64,000 nucleotides of DNA, taken from the NCBI RefSeq assembly GCF_030816615.1, contig NZ_JAUSYD010000001.1, forward strand, positions 6,284,501-6,348,500, written 5' to 3'. Source of the DNA: Streptomyces sp. B1I3 (GTDB lineage: Bacteria; Actinomycetota; Actinomycetes; Streptomycetales; Streptomycetaceae). Shown one piece after another: positions 25,395 to 35,100 of this stretch. A program made the translations under genes and the position numbers. A model generated the notes under the pieces. That model was not told the origin of the DNA and did not search any database. It saw only the letters and a list, made by a program, of their open reading frames with translations. How positions within the stretch are numbered: the stretch's first letter is position 1; every line of letters begins with the position of its first letter.

Positions 25395-25898
25395 GGGTGG
25401 ATCCCGTCTCATCAGGTGTCTGTGGCGGACGCCCCCATCCTCCGCGCGTCCCGCCGGCCATCCGTCCTTCCTCCGAACGACCCTGCTCACAGGAAGAGAT
25501 GACGTTTGTCAGGTGTGGGTGCGCCCGGTGCAAGGTGTGCATCCGGGCGTGGCCGGCCGATCCGCGCGGACTCACACACCTGGCCGGTGTGCCGTCGGCA
25601 TCCACGGCTCACGCTGCCCGGCAGCGGATCTCGAAGGCCACTCCCGCGGCGAGGCCACGGGCCGTCCCCGGGAGCGAGCCCCTGCGTGCGGGTGGGGCGG
25701 CAGGTCGCGAGCAGACCGTCGTACCGCTCGTCGAGCCACGTGTGGTTCGCGGCATCGTTCACGGGGGCAGGACCGGCAGCCGTCACCGGCAGCTCTCACC
25801 GGCAGTCGGTTCTCCGCCGGCCCTCCCGCGTGATCGTCCACGGCCCGCCCGCAGGCCCAGGGCGGCATGGAACCCCGGGCCCGGCGGGCAGGTGGCTG
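25395..25898. other. Intergenic region with no supported gene
   Basis: About 500 bp between the reverse-strand serine hydrolase (its upstream region) and the end of the phospholipase gene. Open frames here have atypical composition and no ribosome sites. The only structure seen is a short tandem repeat, listed separately. Confidence 0.5.
25772..25810. repeat. Three 13-bp direct repeats
   Basis: ACCGGCAG recurs at 25772, 25785 and 25798 with an exact 13-bp period; the five bases between copies vary (CCGTC, CTCTC, TCGGT). It lies downstream of the phospholipase gene. Confidence 0.55.
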
Positions 25899-26396
25899 TC
25901 AGGCTGCTCGGGCCAGTCCGGCGGAGCTCGCCTTGGCCGGGGCGACGCCGAAGATGTCCACGGCGTGGTAGTACGTCCAGGCCGTGCTGTTGCACGACGT
26001 CAGCTTGGCGCCGGAGTAGGCGGCGCACACACGTTTCAGGTCCGAGTAGAACGCGGAGTCGATCCGGGACTTGTTCGCGGAGAACGTGCCGGCGGCCTTG
26101 TAGTTGCGGTAACCGAAGTCGTGGCGGGCGCAGGCCGTCTGGAAGGGGAAGCCGAACGGGTTGTCGGGGGAGGTGCTGCAGTAGTCCGTCGACCAGTCGA
26201 AGCCGTACGCGGCCCAGGCGCCCTGGTTGTTGCGGGCGGCGTTCCAGGCGTTGTAGCTGGAGACGCTCGTCTGCGTCCAGGAGCTGAGGACCTGCGGCTT
26301 GTCCGACGGGGCAGCCGAAGCGGAGACGGCCGGCAGAAGGGCGAGCGGGACCGACAGGGCGACTGCGGCGAACGGAACGGTGAATCGGCGACGCAT
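25899..26396 (-). CDS. Secreted prokaryotic phospholipase A2
   Basis: A 165-residue secreted enzyme. A signal peptide ends at about residue 29 (ASA|AP). The mature part matches Streptomyces phospholipase A2: YGFDWSTDYCSTSPDNPFGFPF, then CARHDFGYRNY with the catalytic His92-Asp93 pair, and four cysteines for two disulfides. The enzyme should release the sn-2 fatty acid of phospholipids, using calcium. The ATG at 26396 has GGAGG six bases upstream. It stands as a single gene. The family call is firm. Confidence 0.9.
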   Translation of the reverse strand: MRRRFTVPFAAVALSVPLALLPAVSASAAPSDKPQVLSSWTQTSVSSYNAWNAARNNQGAWAAYGFDWSTDYCSTSPDNPFGFPFQTACARHDFGYRNYKAAGTFSANKSRIDSAFYSDLKRVCAAYSGAKLTSCNSTAWTYYHAVDIFGVAPAKASSAGLARAA

Positions 26397-26624
26397 GAGC
26401 AACCTCCGTGGAATGGGTGGGGGTTGTACGGCCGTGCTCCTCGCGGGGCTCTCACGAGGCCGCTCCAGAATGGCGTCATGTACCTGCCATGCCTAGGGGT
26501 CTTCGTCAGTTGGACGCCGAAAATTCGGTCATGCGTCAGGCGGTGATCAGCGGGGATCCGGCTCGGGGGTGAAGGCCGGAGCGGCCGGACGGGTCCGCCC
26601 CGCCCGGCCGCCGCCCCCGAACCG

Positions 26625-27134
26625 CTATGCCTTCGACTCCAGGTGGTACGTGGTGTCGACCCAGAAGCCGTTCAGGGCCCTCGCCTTGATCTCCAGTACG
26701 TACTGGCCCGGGAGCAACGGCGCCATGCCACCCCAGATACCCCACGCGTAACGCTGGATCAGGCCCGTCCTGAACGGCGCGGTGAACTCCTGCAGTGGCA
26801 GCGGTATGCCGTTGAGCGAGGCCGTGGCCTCCGCCACCTTCAGGGACTGGGGCACCCTCGCATACGACCTGGGGTGCTGCATGTTGAGCACCGGGAAGAA
26901 GATCGGCCGGTCCGAGGGGGCGGCGCAGCGGCGTACCACCCGGCCGCCGTAGGTGCCGGCCAGGAACCAGAGGTCGTCCGGCTGGTTCCAGGCGGCGTGC
27001 TCGCCCGTCGTGTCCTCGACCGGGCTGCGGCCCTCGGGTGCGGCCAGGGCCCACTGCCACCACCGGCCCGCGAGTCTCCCGCCCTCTTCGCTGCTCAGCT
27101 TCCACCCGCTGTCGACCGATTCCGTGCCACTCAT
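26625..27134 (-). CDS. Unknown conserved-looking protein
   Basis: A 169-residue protein with a clear ribosome site (GGGAGG) before its ATG and typical codon use. It contains several tryptophan-rich phrases (GRWWQWALAAPEGRSPVEDTTG and DLWFLAGTYGG) and RRCAAPSDRPIFFPVLN. It ends with a beta-rich part (PLLPGQYVLEIKARALNGFW). No signal peptide or membrane helix is obvious. The pattern recalls uncharacterised proteins whose N-terminal region reads WWQWALS and ends in an immunoglobulin-like fold, but I cannot assign a function. Confidence 0.65.
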   Translation of the reverse strand: MSGTESVDSGWKLSSEEGGRLAGRWWQWALAAPEGRSPVEDTTGEHAAWNQPDDLWFLAGTYGGRVVRRCAAPSDRPIFFPVLNMQHPRSYARVPQSLKVAEATASLNGIPLPLQEFTAPFRTGLIQRYAWGIWGGMAPLLPGQYVLEIKARALNGFWVDTTYHLESKA

Positions 27135-27320
27135 GACGCCCCTCCCGCCTGCGGTCCCTGTCAGGGACCGTTTTCGAACGAGCAGACAGTACCGGGGGTG
27201 AACGGCCGGGCACTCATCGAGTGGCGGTGCCGGCGGCCCGCCATACCGGTTCGCCCGCGCGAGCGGGCCGAGCGGGAGCCCGCCCTCCCCGGCGCCAGGT
27301 GCGGGCGGGCTTCCCTGCTG

Positions 27321-28061
27321 TCACACGGCGGGCGCGGCCGACGCCTTGACGACGGGCTCTTTCGCCAGCGGGTCGTTCTCGCAGCCGAGGGCCTCGGTGG
27401 CTCTGCGGGTCATGAGGTAGAGGAAGGTGACCTGCTGGTCGATCGTCTTCTGCTGGACTTCGGTCCCCATGAGCAGGGTGTTGGAGGCTTCCCCCTGGAG
27501 CAGTATCTGCTTCGACGTCTTCTTGTCAGCGCCTGGTAGCACGCACTCGACCCTGAGGTGGGAGCTGATGTCGTTGGCTTCCCCCACGGCGCCGTTCACG
27601 TTGTAGTGGCTGAGCGGGCCCGGAAGCTTGTTCCCGTGGCCCGCCTCGACGTTCCGCGGAACCCATGAGAACTCGATACGCAGTGTCTTGGTGCCGGCGG
27701 TGTCTCGCGGAGCGTACGAACAGGTGGCCTGAGGCAGTGTCGGTTCGCTCAGGTCCTCTTCCAGTCGTTCCTGCATGCCCTCGACCAGGTCCGAGGTCTC
27801 CGCGAAGACGGTGGACCTGAGATTCTGTGCCTTCAGCTGATCGCGCACCAGCTTTCCTTCGGCGGAGGAAGTGGGTACGTCACAGAACTCCTTCTCGGGT
27901 GCCGCCTTGCCATCTGTCGTGCACGCGGATGTGGCGAGCCAGAGAAGGGCTACAGCGGTGAGAGCCAAGCGCCTCCTGGTCCGGACCGGGGTCCGGCCCT
28001 CAGGAGTGCAGGTGCGCCGCAGCGGCGCCCCTTCCGATGCTGTAACCAGCACTCGCGTCAT
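27321..28061 (-). CDS. Lipoprotein downstream of a DUF6571 gene
   Basis: A secreted lipoprotein: RRRLALTAVALLWLATSAC is a hydrophobic signal with lipobox ATSAC. The mature domain of about 190 residues has cysteines in FCDVP, ATCSY, VECVL and LGCEND, resembling DUF3558-like lipoproteins, but the match is weak. The start is uncertain. ATG at 28061 overlaps the preceding gene by about 60 bases and has a GAGG site; a TTG near 27968 would give a very short signal. It is probably co-expressed with the two upstream WXG/DUF6571-type genes. Function unknown. Confidence 0.6.
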   Translation of the reverse strand: MTRVLVTASEGAPLRRTCTPEGRTPVRTRRRLALTAVALLWLATSACTTDGKAAPEKEFCDVPTSSAEGKLVRDQLKAQNLRSTVFAETSDLVEGMQERLEEDLSEPTLPQATCSYAPRDTAGTKTLRIEFSWVPRNVEAGHGNKLPGPLSHYNVNGAVGEANDISSHLRVECVLPGADKKTSKQILLQGEASNTLLMGTEVQQKTIDQQVTFLYLMTRRATEALGCENDPLAKEPVVKASAAPAV

Positions 28062-30153
28062 CCTTCGCCTCGTTGAACGGCCCATCACCCGTGATTCCCC
28101 TCTTTGCGCCCCATTCATCGATGAGGCGATTGGTTCCCTCCATACCCTTGCCGTAGTTTTCACTGGAATCCTGCTTGCCCTGCTGCTCGGCTTCCTCGAC
28201 GACATCCTTGGTCCAGTCGTATTTGAGCGAATCGATCAACGCACCACCCGCGGTGCTCACTACCGGAATTTCGCCTATGAGCCCATTGGCCCCGATGGCT
28301 GAATACTCGGCGGTGTCCTCCGCCCATTCGACCCTGTCATCCTCCTTGTCCTTGTAGACATCGGCGCCGATTCCATTGATGGCACCCATCGCCGTGCCGA
28401 TCTGCTGGTTACGGTGGTTCCAGTCCGAACTGGCTCCGTGCGTGCTGTCGCCGTGGAACTCCGGCGCATCGGCAAGCACCTCGGCCGAATAGGCCCGCTC
28501 CGCCTCGTACAGCAGTGAATAGGACGGCGCATCGTCCGAGATGCCCCGCATGACACGGATGAGGCTCCCCTGGCCCACGGCGATGTGTGCCTTGTCGCCG
28601 GACCCGTGGACGGAATCGTTGCCGTCGACACCGCCGTAGTCCGATTCCTGACCGCCGAGGATGATGTGGGTGTCGGAGACATAGTCCGCCATGGCCTTGG
28701 CCATCGGCTGCTGCAGGTTCTTCAGGTCCTCGGGGAACTCGTCCCCGCCCATCTCGCTGTCCAGGTAGCGGATGGTGTTGTGCATGACGCGGGCCTGGCC
28801 CTCGGTGTGCGGACCCGCCTCGCCCAGCTTCTCTCCCGGTTCGTGCCCGGTGGCGGCCGCCTGGATGGCCGCTCCCAGTCCCGTGGCCTTGTCGGTGTCC
28901 TCGACGTCCATGACCGCGCCGGGTCCGGAGAAGTACTCGTCGGGCCATTCCTTGCGGTCCGTCAGCAGGTACTTGAGGTGCTCGTTCTTGTTGCCCGGGG
29001 CCTCCGGGTCGAGGAAGTAGGTGGCCGCGCCCGGGTCCTTGCCCATGATGCCGAGGATGCCGTCCAGCGGGTCGTTCGCCAGGGTGGGGCGGCTGGCGTC
29101 GACGTGGTGCAGCCAGACGTTCGGGTTCTTCTTCTCGGCGTCGATGATGTCGTTCGCGACGTCGTTGAGGAACTGCTTCCCGTACCCGTTGCCGTGCTGC
29201 ATGAGGGTGACCGCGGTCTGGTAGCCGTTCACCGGCCGCAGGTTGTCACCGATGTTGTCCGTACCGGCGTCCTTGAGCCCCTCGACGAAGGGCTTGTACG
29301 CGTAGCTGGTCGGATCCTTCGTGCCCGAGGCCACGGTGTTGGCCAGGCTGGTGTTGATCGAGTCGTAGAGCTTCTTGTCTTCCTTCGACACGCCTCGTTC
29401 GTTGGCCGCCAGCTCCATCTTGTCGGCCAGGTCCAAGGTGCCTTTCGCGCCGAGGCCGTCGATATAGGCCTCGCCGAAGTGCTTGTCCTCGGAGTTCTGC
29501 TTCATGATGTCCCGGTAGTGCTGCAGCTCCTTCTCGGAAGCCTTACCGGAACGGACCTTCTCCGTGAGGTTGAGCGCCTCGACGGCCTCGACATCGTTGA
29601 TCGGCTTCGCGTTGAATCCGAAGAGCCCCGACTTGTCGGCCCCCGACGCCTGCAGCAGGGCCACCTTGATGTCGTGGTCGTATTCGGTCACGACCTTGAC
29701 CGCGTCGGCGATCTTCTGGGTGTAGGAGTGCTCCACGTTCGGAAGGTCCGGGTCGTGCTGGATGCTGTACTTCGTCTTCGCGTCGACCTTGCTGAAGTCA
29801 TAGTTCGCGACGCCCTGGGCCGAGACCTTCATCCCCGCCTTCTCGGCCTCCGCCACAGCGGACTTGACCCGGCCGATCAGCTCGGTGAGCTGGCCATGGG
29901 CATCGCGGAGCAGCGACTCCATGGCTTTCGCCTCTTTCTGCGCGGCGTCGTACTCACTGCGCGTCAGGGCGAAGTTCGTGGAGGAGACGGAGGCGCTCTC
30001 ACCCGTCCAGAGCTGCCCCTTGGAGATGCTCTGGACGTCGTCCTCGTACAGGTCCTCGAGCGTCTTGAACTTGCCCGCCATCGTCTTCCAGCCGTCCGCC
30101 GCCGTGGTGAGCGCGGACAGCTTTATCTGCGTGATCTCTTCGTACGTCGGCAC
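28000..30153 (-). CDS. DUF6571-type large protein with WXG100-like N-terminus
   Basis: A 717-residue acidic protein. The first 110 residues are helical (KLSALTTAADGWKTMAGKFK and YDAAQKEAKAMESLLRDAHGQL), like WXG100/LXG-type proteins secreted by ESX systems. The rest is rich in Asp, Gly and Asn, with phrases such as VWLHHVDASRPTLANDPLDGILGIM that fit the DUF6571 family. No toxin domain is recognised at the C-terminus. The block 27.3-30.6 kb is visibly less GC-rich than its surroundings. It starts nine bases after the stop of the small upstream gene, so they form an operon. No type VII secretion gene is in the window. Confidence 0.7.
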   Translation of the reverse strand: MPTYEEITQIKLSALTTAADGWKTMAGKFKTLEDLYEDDVQSISKGQLWTGESASVSSTNFALTRSEYDAAQKEAKAMESLLRDAHGQLTELIGRVKSAVAEAEKAGMKVSAQGVANYDFSKVDAKTKYSIQHDPDLPNVEHSYTQKIADAVKVVTEYDHDIKVALLQASGADKSGLFGFNAKPINDVEAVEALNLTEKVRSGKASEKELQHYRDIMKQNSEDKHFGEAYIDGLGAKGTLDLADKMELAANERGVSKEDKKLYDSINTSLANTVASGTKDPTSYAYKPFVEGLKDAGTDNIGDNLRPVNGYQTAVTLMQHGNGYGKQFLNDVANDIIDAEKKNPNVWLHHVDASRPTLANDPLDGILGIMGKDPGAATYFLDPEAPGNKNEHLKYLLTDRKEWPDEYFSGPGAVMDVEDTDKATGLGAAIQAAATGHEPGEKLGEAGPHTEGQARVMHNTIRYLDSEMGGDEFPEDLKNLQQPMAKAMADYVSDTHIILGGQESDYGGVDGNDSVHGSGDKAHIAVGQGSLIRVMRGISDDAPSYSLLYEAERAYSAEVLADAPEFHGDSTHGASSDWNHRNQQIGTAMGAINGIGADVYKDKEDDRVEWAEDTAEYSAIGANGLIGEIPVVSTAGGALIDSLKYDWTKDVVEEAEQQGKQDSSENYGKGMEGTNRLIDEWGAKRGITGDGPFNEAKDDASAGYSIGRGAAAAHLHS

Positions 30154-30162
30154 CGGCTCCCC

Positions 30163-30615
30163 CTAGATACCCGACACCTTGGACTTCACCGGGGCGAATC
30201 CGGCCTCGGTCTCCAGGTCGTTGTTGCTGAACATGATCGCCGTGTTGCGCAGAGCCGACTTCTCCCGGCTCAGGCGCCCCATCAGCCGCTTGACCTGCGT
30301 GTCCCATTGCTCGTGGGCCTTCTTGAGTCCGGAGGCCGTTTCCCAGCCCTTGAACTCGGTGATGGCGCCGCGTACGCCTTCATCGGCGGCGTTGGCGGCG
30401 GTCCTGGTGCCGGGCTCGATGTTCTTCTCGATGCTGTTCGCCGCCTTCTTCTTCTTGGCGGGCGCGGTCGCCAGGTCCGGCGACTGGCTGCTGCCCAGCA
30501 AGGGCGGCTGTCCCGTGGGCCCTTGGTCGCCCGGGAGCTGGTTCAGCCGCATCTGCGTCGAGTGGCGCTCGGCCACCTCGTCCTTACGCTGCGCCCACTC
30601 TTGCTCGAACGACAT
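30163..30615 (-). CDS. Small helical WXG-like protein
   Basis: A 150-residue hydrophilic protein. The N-terminal third is charged (FEQEWAQRKDEVAERH), followed by a lysine run (KKKKAAN). The C-terminal half is helical with FKGWETASGLKKAHEQWDTQVKRL, containing two tryptophans in a WXG-type arrangement. The last helix reads LRNTAIMFSNNDLETEAGF. It precedes and is probably co-transcribed with the 717-residue gene, which suggests a chaperone-like or co-secreted ESX-type partner. The ATG has a GGGGG site. Function not known. Confidence 0.65.
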   Translation of the reverse strand: MSFEQEWAQRKDEVAERHSTQMRLNQLPGDQGPTGQPPLLGSSQSPDLATAPAKKKKAANSIEKNIEPGTRTAANAADEGVRGAITEFKGWETASGLKKAHEQWDTQVKRLMGRLSREKSALRNTAIMFSNNDLETEAGFAPVKSKVSGI

Positions 30616-30993
30616 GGGTCCCCCTTGCTGGTTTCACCGGTTGCAGAAGCGATCACTCTATCGAGTGGCCCACGTCCTGAACTCCGGAGGCGTAGCACCT
30701 GTAACCAACCCCACGTGGGCGCGCACGCGCTGTTTATGGCCTTTTCGTGAGTCATGCACAGCGAAGTCCGCCGGTCCGGCGTGTCCGGTGTGTGAAGGAT
30801 GAGGAGGTCATGAGGCGGCAAGCGGTGCCGGTCGACGCGCTGGTGCGTAATTCCACCGGTTCTGCGGACGTGCTGGGTGCGTAACCCCACCGGATCTGCG
30901 GACGTGCTGGGTGCGCGATTCCACCGGATCTGCGGCTGACACCGGTGGGGCGGCGGCGTCCCCGTGGGCCGTGCTGCCCCTCGCGCCCGGCCC
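30616..30993. other. Intergenic region with degenerate repeats
   Basis: About 380 bp upstream of the WXG-like operon and downstream of the reverse-strand membrane protein. Apart from the 34-bp repeat listed separately, no gene or clear promoter was identified. Confidence 0.4.
30843..30935. repeat. 34-bp tandem repeat, 2.7 copies
   Basis: Units start with GTGCGTAATTCCACCGG or close variants at 30843, 30877 and 30911. The first two are 34 bp, the third is truncated at 25 bp. Copies differ at several positions, and the array is not part of an evident gene. Confidence 0.8.
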
Positions 30994-32034
30994 TCAGGTG
31001 ACGCCGGACCCGCCCCCGGCCGCGGCTTCGCGGGCTCCGTCCGGCTTCCGGTGGCGCATCGACAGGAGCAGTGTCAGAGCCGTGCCGGCGACCGCCCACG
31101 CGGAGAGCACCAGCAAGGGGCCGGTGACCGCGTTGCCGTGGAAGTACGCGATCGAGCGCGCCACCCAGGTTCCCGCACCGGGCGGGAGGGCGGGGCCGAT
31201 CGCGCGCCAGAAGTCCGGCAGCATCGGCAGCGGGAAGGCGCCCCCCGCGCTCGGATTGCCGGCGATCACGATCAGCAGGACGGCGAGACCGATGCCGACG
31301 ATGCCGGTGAGCGCCTCCAGGGCGAGTGTGATCATGCCGACCGCGAAGACGACCAGGGCGCCCAGCCCGGCCAGTCCCCACACGCTGCCCGGCAGTGCGC
31401 CGAGGATCGGCCCGATGATGACCGCGCCGCCGATCCCGCCCGCGATCGAGTACAGCGCCATGACCCCGGTACGGATCATCGCGCGCTGCCGGTTGGCGGG
31501 TTTGGTGCCCGCGCTGATCGCCAGGATCGAGGCGCAGAGGTAGCCGCCCACGCACCAGCCCACGACCAGGTAGAACGACGAGAGCCCGTCGAAGTCGTCC
31601 GGCGAGGCCGGGGCCACGTCCACGGCCCGCACCGTGCGCTGCCGGCCCGCCTCCACCTCCGTGACGATCCTGACCAGGGAGGTGGCCAGGACCGTGCCGC
31701 CGCCGGAGGCGACGAGCACCGTGTCCTTGGCGCCGGTGGGGCTGACGATCAGGGCGCCGTCGATGTCCCGGTTCTCGATCTGCCTGCGGGCCTCGGCCGT
31801 GTCGGTGACCGGGCGCGGATCGAGCGGGCCGCCGGGGAGGTCGCCCAGCCGGGTGACGAGCTGCCCGGACACCTGCTGCGGGGCGACGACCCCGAAGGGG
31901 ACGTCCGTCGGGTCGGGCCTGTGCAGCGCGCCGACGTAGGAGGCGATGAACAGCAGCTGTAGAGCCAGCACGCCGATGACGAGCAGCGCGGCCCGTGCGG
32001 TGACGGCGTTCTTCACCTCGTCAGCGAAAGTCAT
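30994..32034 (-). CDS. Multi-pass membrane protein (ABC-2/YhgE-like)
   Basis: A 346-residue protein with one N-terminal membrane helix (ALLVIGVLALQLLFIASYVGAL). An extracellular domain follows (about 40-155; FGVVAPQQVSGQLVTRLGDL). Five or more helices come next, including GVMALYSIAGGIGGAVIIGPILGAL and GIGLAVLLIVIAG. That topology, an external loop then a membrane bundle, matches ABC-2/YhgE-Pip-type permeases. GGGGG precedes the ATG. No ATPase gene is next to it. It is divergent from dnaE2 and shares its control region. The substrate is unknown. Confidence 0.65.
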   Translation of the reverse strand: MTFADEVKNAVTARAALLVIGVLALQLLFIASYVGALHRPDPTDVPFGVVAPQQVSGQLVTRLGDLPGGPLDPRPVTDTAEARRQIENRDIDGALIVSPTGAKDTVLVASGGGTVLATSLVRIVTEVEAGRQRTVRAVDVAPASPDDFDGLSSFYLVVGWCVGGYLCASILAISAGTKPANRQRAMIRTGVMALYSIAGGIGGAVIIGPILGALPGSVWGLAGLGALVVFAVGMITLALEALTGIVGIGLAVLLIVIAGNPSAGGAFPLPMLPDFWRAIGPALPPGAGTWVARSIAYFHGNAVTGPLLVLSAWAVAGTALTLLLSMRHRKPDGAREAAAGGGSGVT

Positions 32035-32113
32035 GCCCCCACAGTCCGGGGAGCTCGCCGTCCGCGCAGGTGGGGCCGGGCCGAATGGCGGACGAGTGGC
32101 GCGCCCTCGGTTA

Positions 32114-32129
32114 TCGTACGAACGTTCGA
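32114..32129. promoter_or_regulatory. LexA (SOS) box upstream of dnaE2
   Basis: TCGTACGAACGTTCGA matches the actinobacterial SOS box TCGAAC-N4-GTTCGA at 11 of 12 defined positions. It lies 60 bp before the dnaE2 ATG and just upstream of a candidate -10, TATGGT (32139-32144), so bound LexA would block transcription. DNA damage induction is inferred. Confidence 0.75.
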
Positions 32130-32188
32130 AACTTGGTCTATGGTGGAGAGCGAGGGGTGGTGAGTACGGATCGGTCCAGGAGGCGCGG

Positions 32189-35100
32189 ATGTCAGGCTTC
32201 ACGCATCTGCACACCGTTTCGGGGTTCTCCCTGCGGTACGGGGCCTCGCACCCGGAGCGGCTGGCCGAGCGTGCCGCCGAGCGGGGGATGGACGCCCTCG
32301 CGCTGACCGATCGCGACAGCCTCGCGGGCACCGTCCGCTTCGCCAGGGCCTGTGGGAAAGCCGGCATCAGGCCGCTCTTCGGGGTGGAGCTCGCGGTGGC
32401 GCCTCCCGCGGGGACGGGCGGCGGGCGCACCCACCGGCCGCGCACCCCGGTGCGCGGCGGTGCCTTCGTCGACGAATCGGCCCCCCGGGCCACCTTCCTC
32501 GCCAGGGACGGCGCACGCGGCTGGGCCGAGCTGTGCCGCCTGGTCACCGCCGCCCACGCCCGGACGGCGGATTCCGGGCAACCTCTGCTCGACCGCTCCG
32601 CCCTGCCCGCCGAAGGGCTCACCGTGCTGCTCGGTCCCGCCTCCGAGGTCGGGGCCGCGCTGACCGCCGGCCGGCCCGACCGGGCGGCCGCGCTCCTCGC
32701 CCCCTGGCGGGAGGTCTACGGTGACGCCCTGCGCCTCGAAGCGGTCCACCACGGCCGCGAGGGCACCGGGCCGGGATCGCTGCGGCTCGCCGCCCGTACC
32801 GTCGGCTTCGCCGCCGAGCACGGGGTGCGGGCCGTCCTGACCAACGCCGTCCGGTACGCCGATCCGGGGCAGGGGCCCGTCGCCGACGTCCTCGACTCGG
32901 CCCGCAGGCTCGTCCCCGTCGACCCGCGCCGCTCCCCCCTCGACAGCGGGGAGCGCTGGCTCAAGGACGCCCGTGCGATGCGGGAGACCGCCGAGCGCGT
33001 CACCTCCGCCGCCGGGCTCGGGCCGGGCGCGGGGGAGCGGCTGCTCGCGGAGACCCGGCACACCGCCGACGCCTGCTTCGTCGACCCCGCGGACGACCTC
33101 GGCCTCGGCACCGTCCACTTCCCCGAACCGCACCTCGTCGGCGCGGAGCGGCGCACCGCCCAGCGGGTGCTGGCCTCCCGGGCCGCCGCGGGCATGGTGC
33201 TGCGCGGGCTCGACCGCAGGCGCGACTACTGGGAGCGGATGCACCACGAGCTGGACATCATCGCCCACCACGGCTTCGCCTCCTACTTCCTGACGGTGGC
33301 TCAGGTCGTCGACGACGTGAAGGGGATGGGCATACGGGTCGCCGCGCGCGGCTCCGGGGCCGGATCCCTGGTCAACCACCTGCTCGGAATCGCCCACGCC
33401 GACCCGGTCGAACACGGACTGCTCATGGAGCGCTTCCTGTCCGAGCGGCGCTTCGTGCTGCCCGACATCGACATCGACGTCGAGTCGGCCCGCCGCCTGG
33501 ACGTCTACCGCGCGATCATCGGACGCTTCGGCGCCGAACGGGTCGCGACCGTCTCCATGCCCGAGACCTACCGGGTGCGCCACGCCATCCGGGACGTCGG
33601 GGCCGCACTGTCCATGGACCCGGCCGAGACCGACCGGCTCGCCAAGGCCTTCCCGCACATCCGGGCCAGGGACGCCCGCGCCGCGATGGAGGAGCTGCCC
33701 GAGTTGCGCGCCGTGGCCGGGCAGAAGGAGAAGTACGGCCGGCTCTGGGAGCTGGTCGAAGCGCTGGACGCACTGCCGCGCGGCATCGCCATGCACCCGT
33801 GCGGAGTGCTGCTCTCGGACGACTCGCTGCTGCGCCGCACGCCGGTCGTGCCCACCAGCGGCGAGGGTTTCCCGATGGCGCAGTTCGACAAGGACGACGT
33901 GGAGCACCTGGGGCTGCTCAAGCTCGACGTGCTCGGCGTACGGATGCAGTCGGCGATGGCGCACGCGGTCACCGAGGTGAAGCGGGCGTCGGGCGAGGTG
34001 GTCGACCTGGACGCGGTGCCGCCCGGTGACCCCGAGACGTACCGGCTGATCAGCAGTACCGAGACGTTGGGCTGCTTCCAGATCGAGTCGCCCGGCCAGC
34101 GTGATCTGGTCGGCAGGCTCCAGCCCTCCACCTTCCACGACCTGGTGGTCGACATCTCGCTGTTCCGCCCCGGCCCCGTCGCCGCCGACATGGTGCGGCC
34201 GTTCATCGAGGCCAGGCACGGCCGGGCGCCCGTCCGCTACCCCCATCCCGACCTCGAGGAGGCGCTGCGCGGCACCTACGGCGTCGTCGTCTTCCACGAG
34301 CAGATCATCGAGATGGTGGACATCATGACCGGCTGCGGCCGGGGTGAGGCCGACCGGGTGCGGCGCGGTCTCTCCGACCCCGAGTCGCAGGACCGGATCA
34401 GGACCTGGTTCGCGGCCCGGGCGGCGGAGCGGAAGTACGACGCGGAGGTGATCGCCCGGGCCTGGGAGATCATCGAGGCGTTCGGCAGCTACGGCTTCTG
34501 CAAGGCGCACGCGGTCGCCTTCGCCGTACCGACGTACCAGTCCGCATGGCTCAAGGCGCACCACCCGGCGGCCTTCTACGCCGGGCTGCTCACGCACGAC
34601 CCCGGGATGTACCCGAAGCGGCTGCTGCTGGCGGACGCGCGGCGGCGCGGGGTCCCGGTGCTGCCGCTGGACGTGAACAGGTCCACGGCGGTCCATCGAA
34701 TCGAACTGGTGTCTGGTAAGGGGGGTGAGGACACCTGGGGTCTGCGGCTCGCGCTCTCGGACGTCCACGGCATCAGTGAGGCCGAGGTCGCCCGGATCGA
34801 GGCCGGACAGCCCTACGCCTCCCTGCTCGACTTCTGGCAGCGGGCCAGGCCCGGAAAGCCGGCAGCCGAACGGCTGGCGCAGGTCGGCGCGCTGGACGCC
34901 TTCGGTGCCAACCGCCGGGATCTGCTGCTGCACCTGTCCGAACTCCACCGCGCCCAGCGGGGGTCCGGAGCCGGGGGAGCCCAGCTCCCGCTCGGCGACG
35001 GGCACCGGACCGGCACCATAGGTCTGCCCGACCTCAACGACGCCGAACGCCTCAGCGCCGAGCTCGGCGTCCTCAGCATGGATGTGTCACGCCACCTGAT

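Noticed and set aside
25506..26546. A forward 346-codon frame across the spacer and phospholipase
   Set aside because: It runs antisense through the well-supported phospholipase gene and has low-complexity composition.
32192..35005. A 937-codon frame antisense to dnaE2
   Set aside because: It is the mirror of a well-supported gene, has no ribosome site and no family match.
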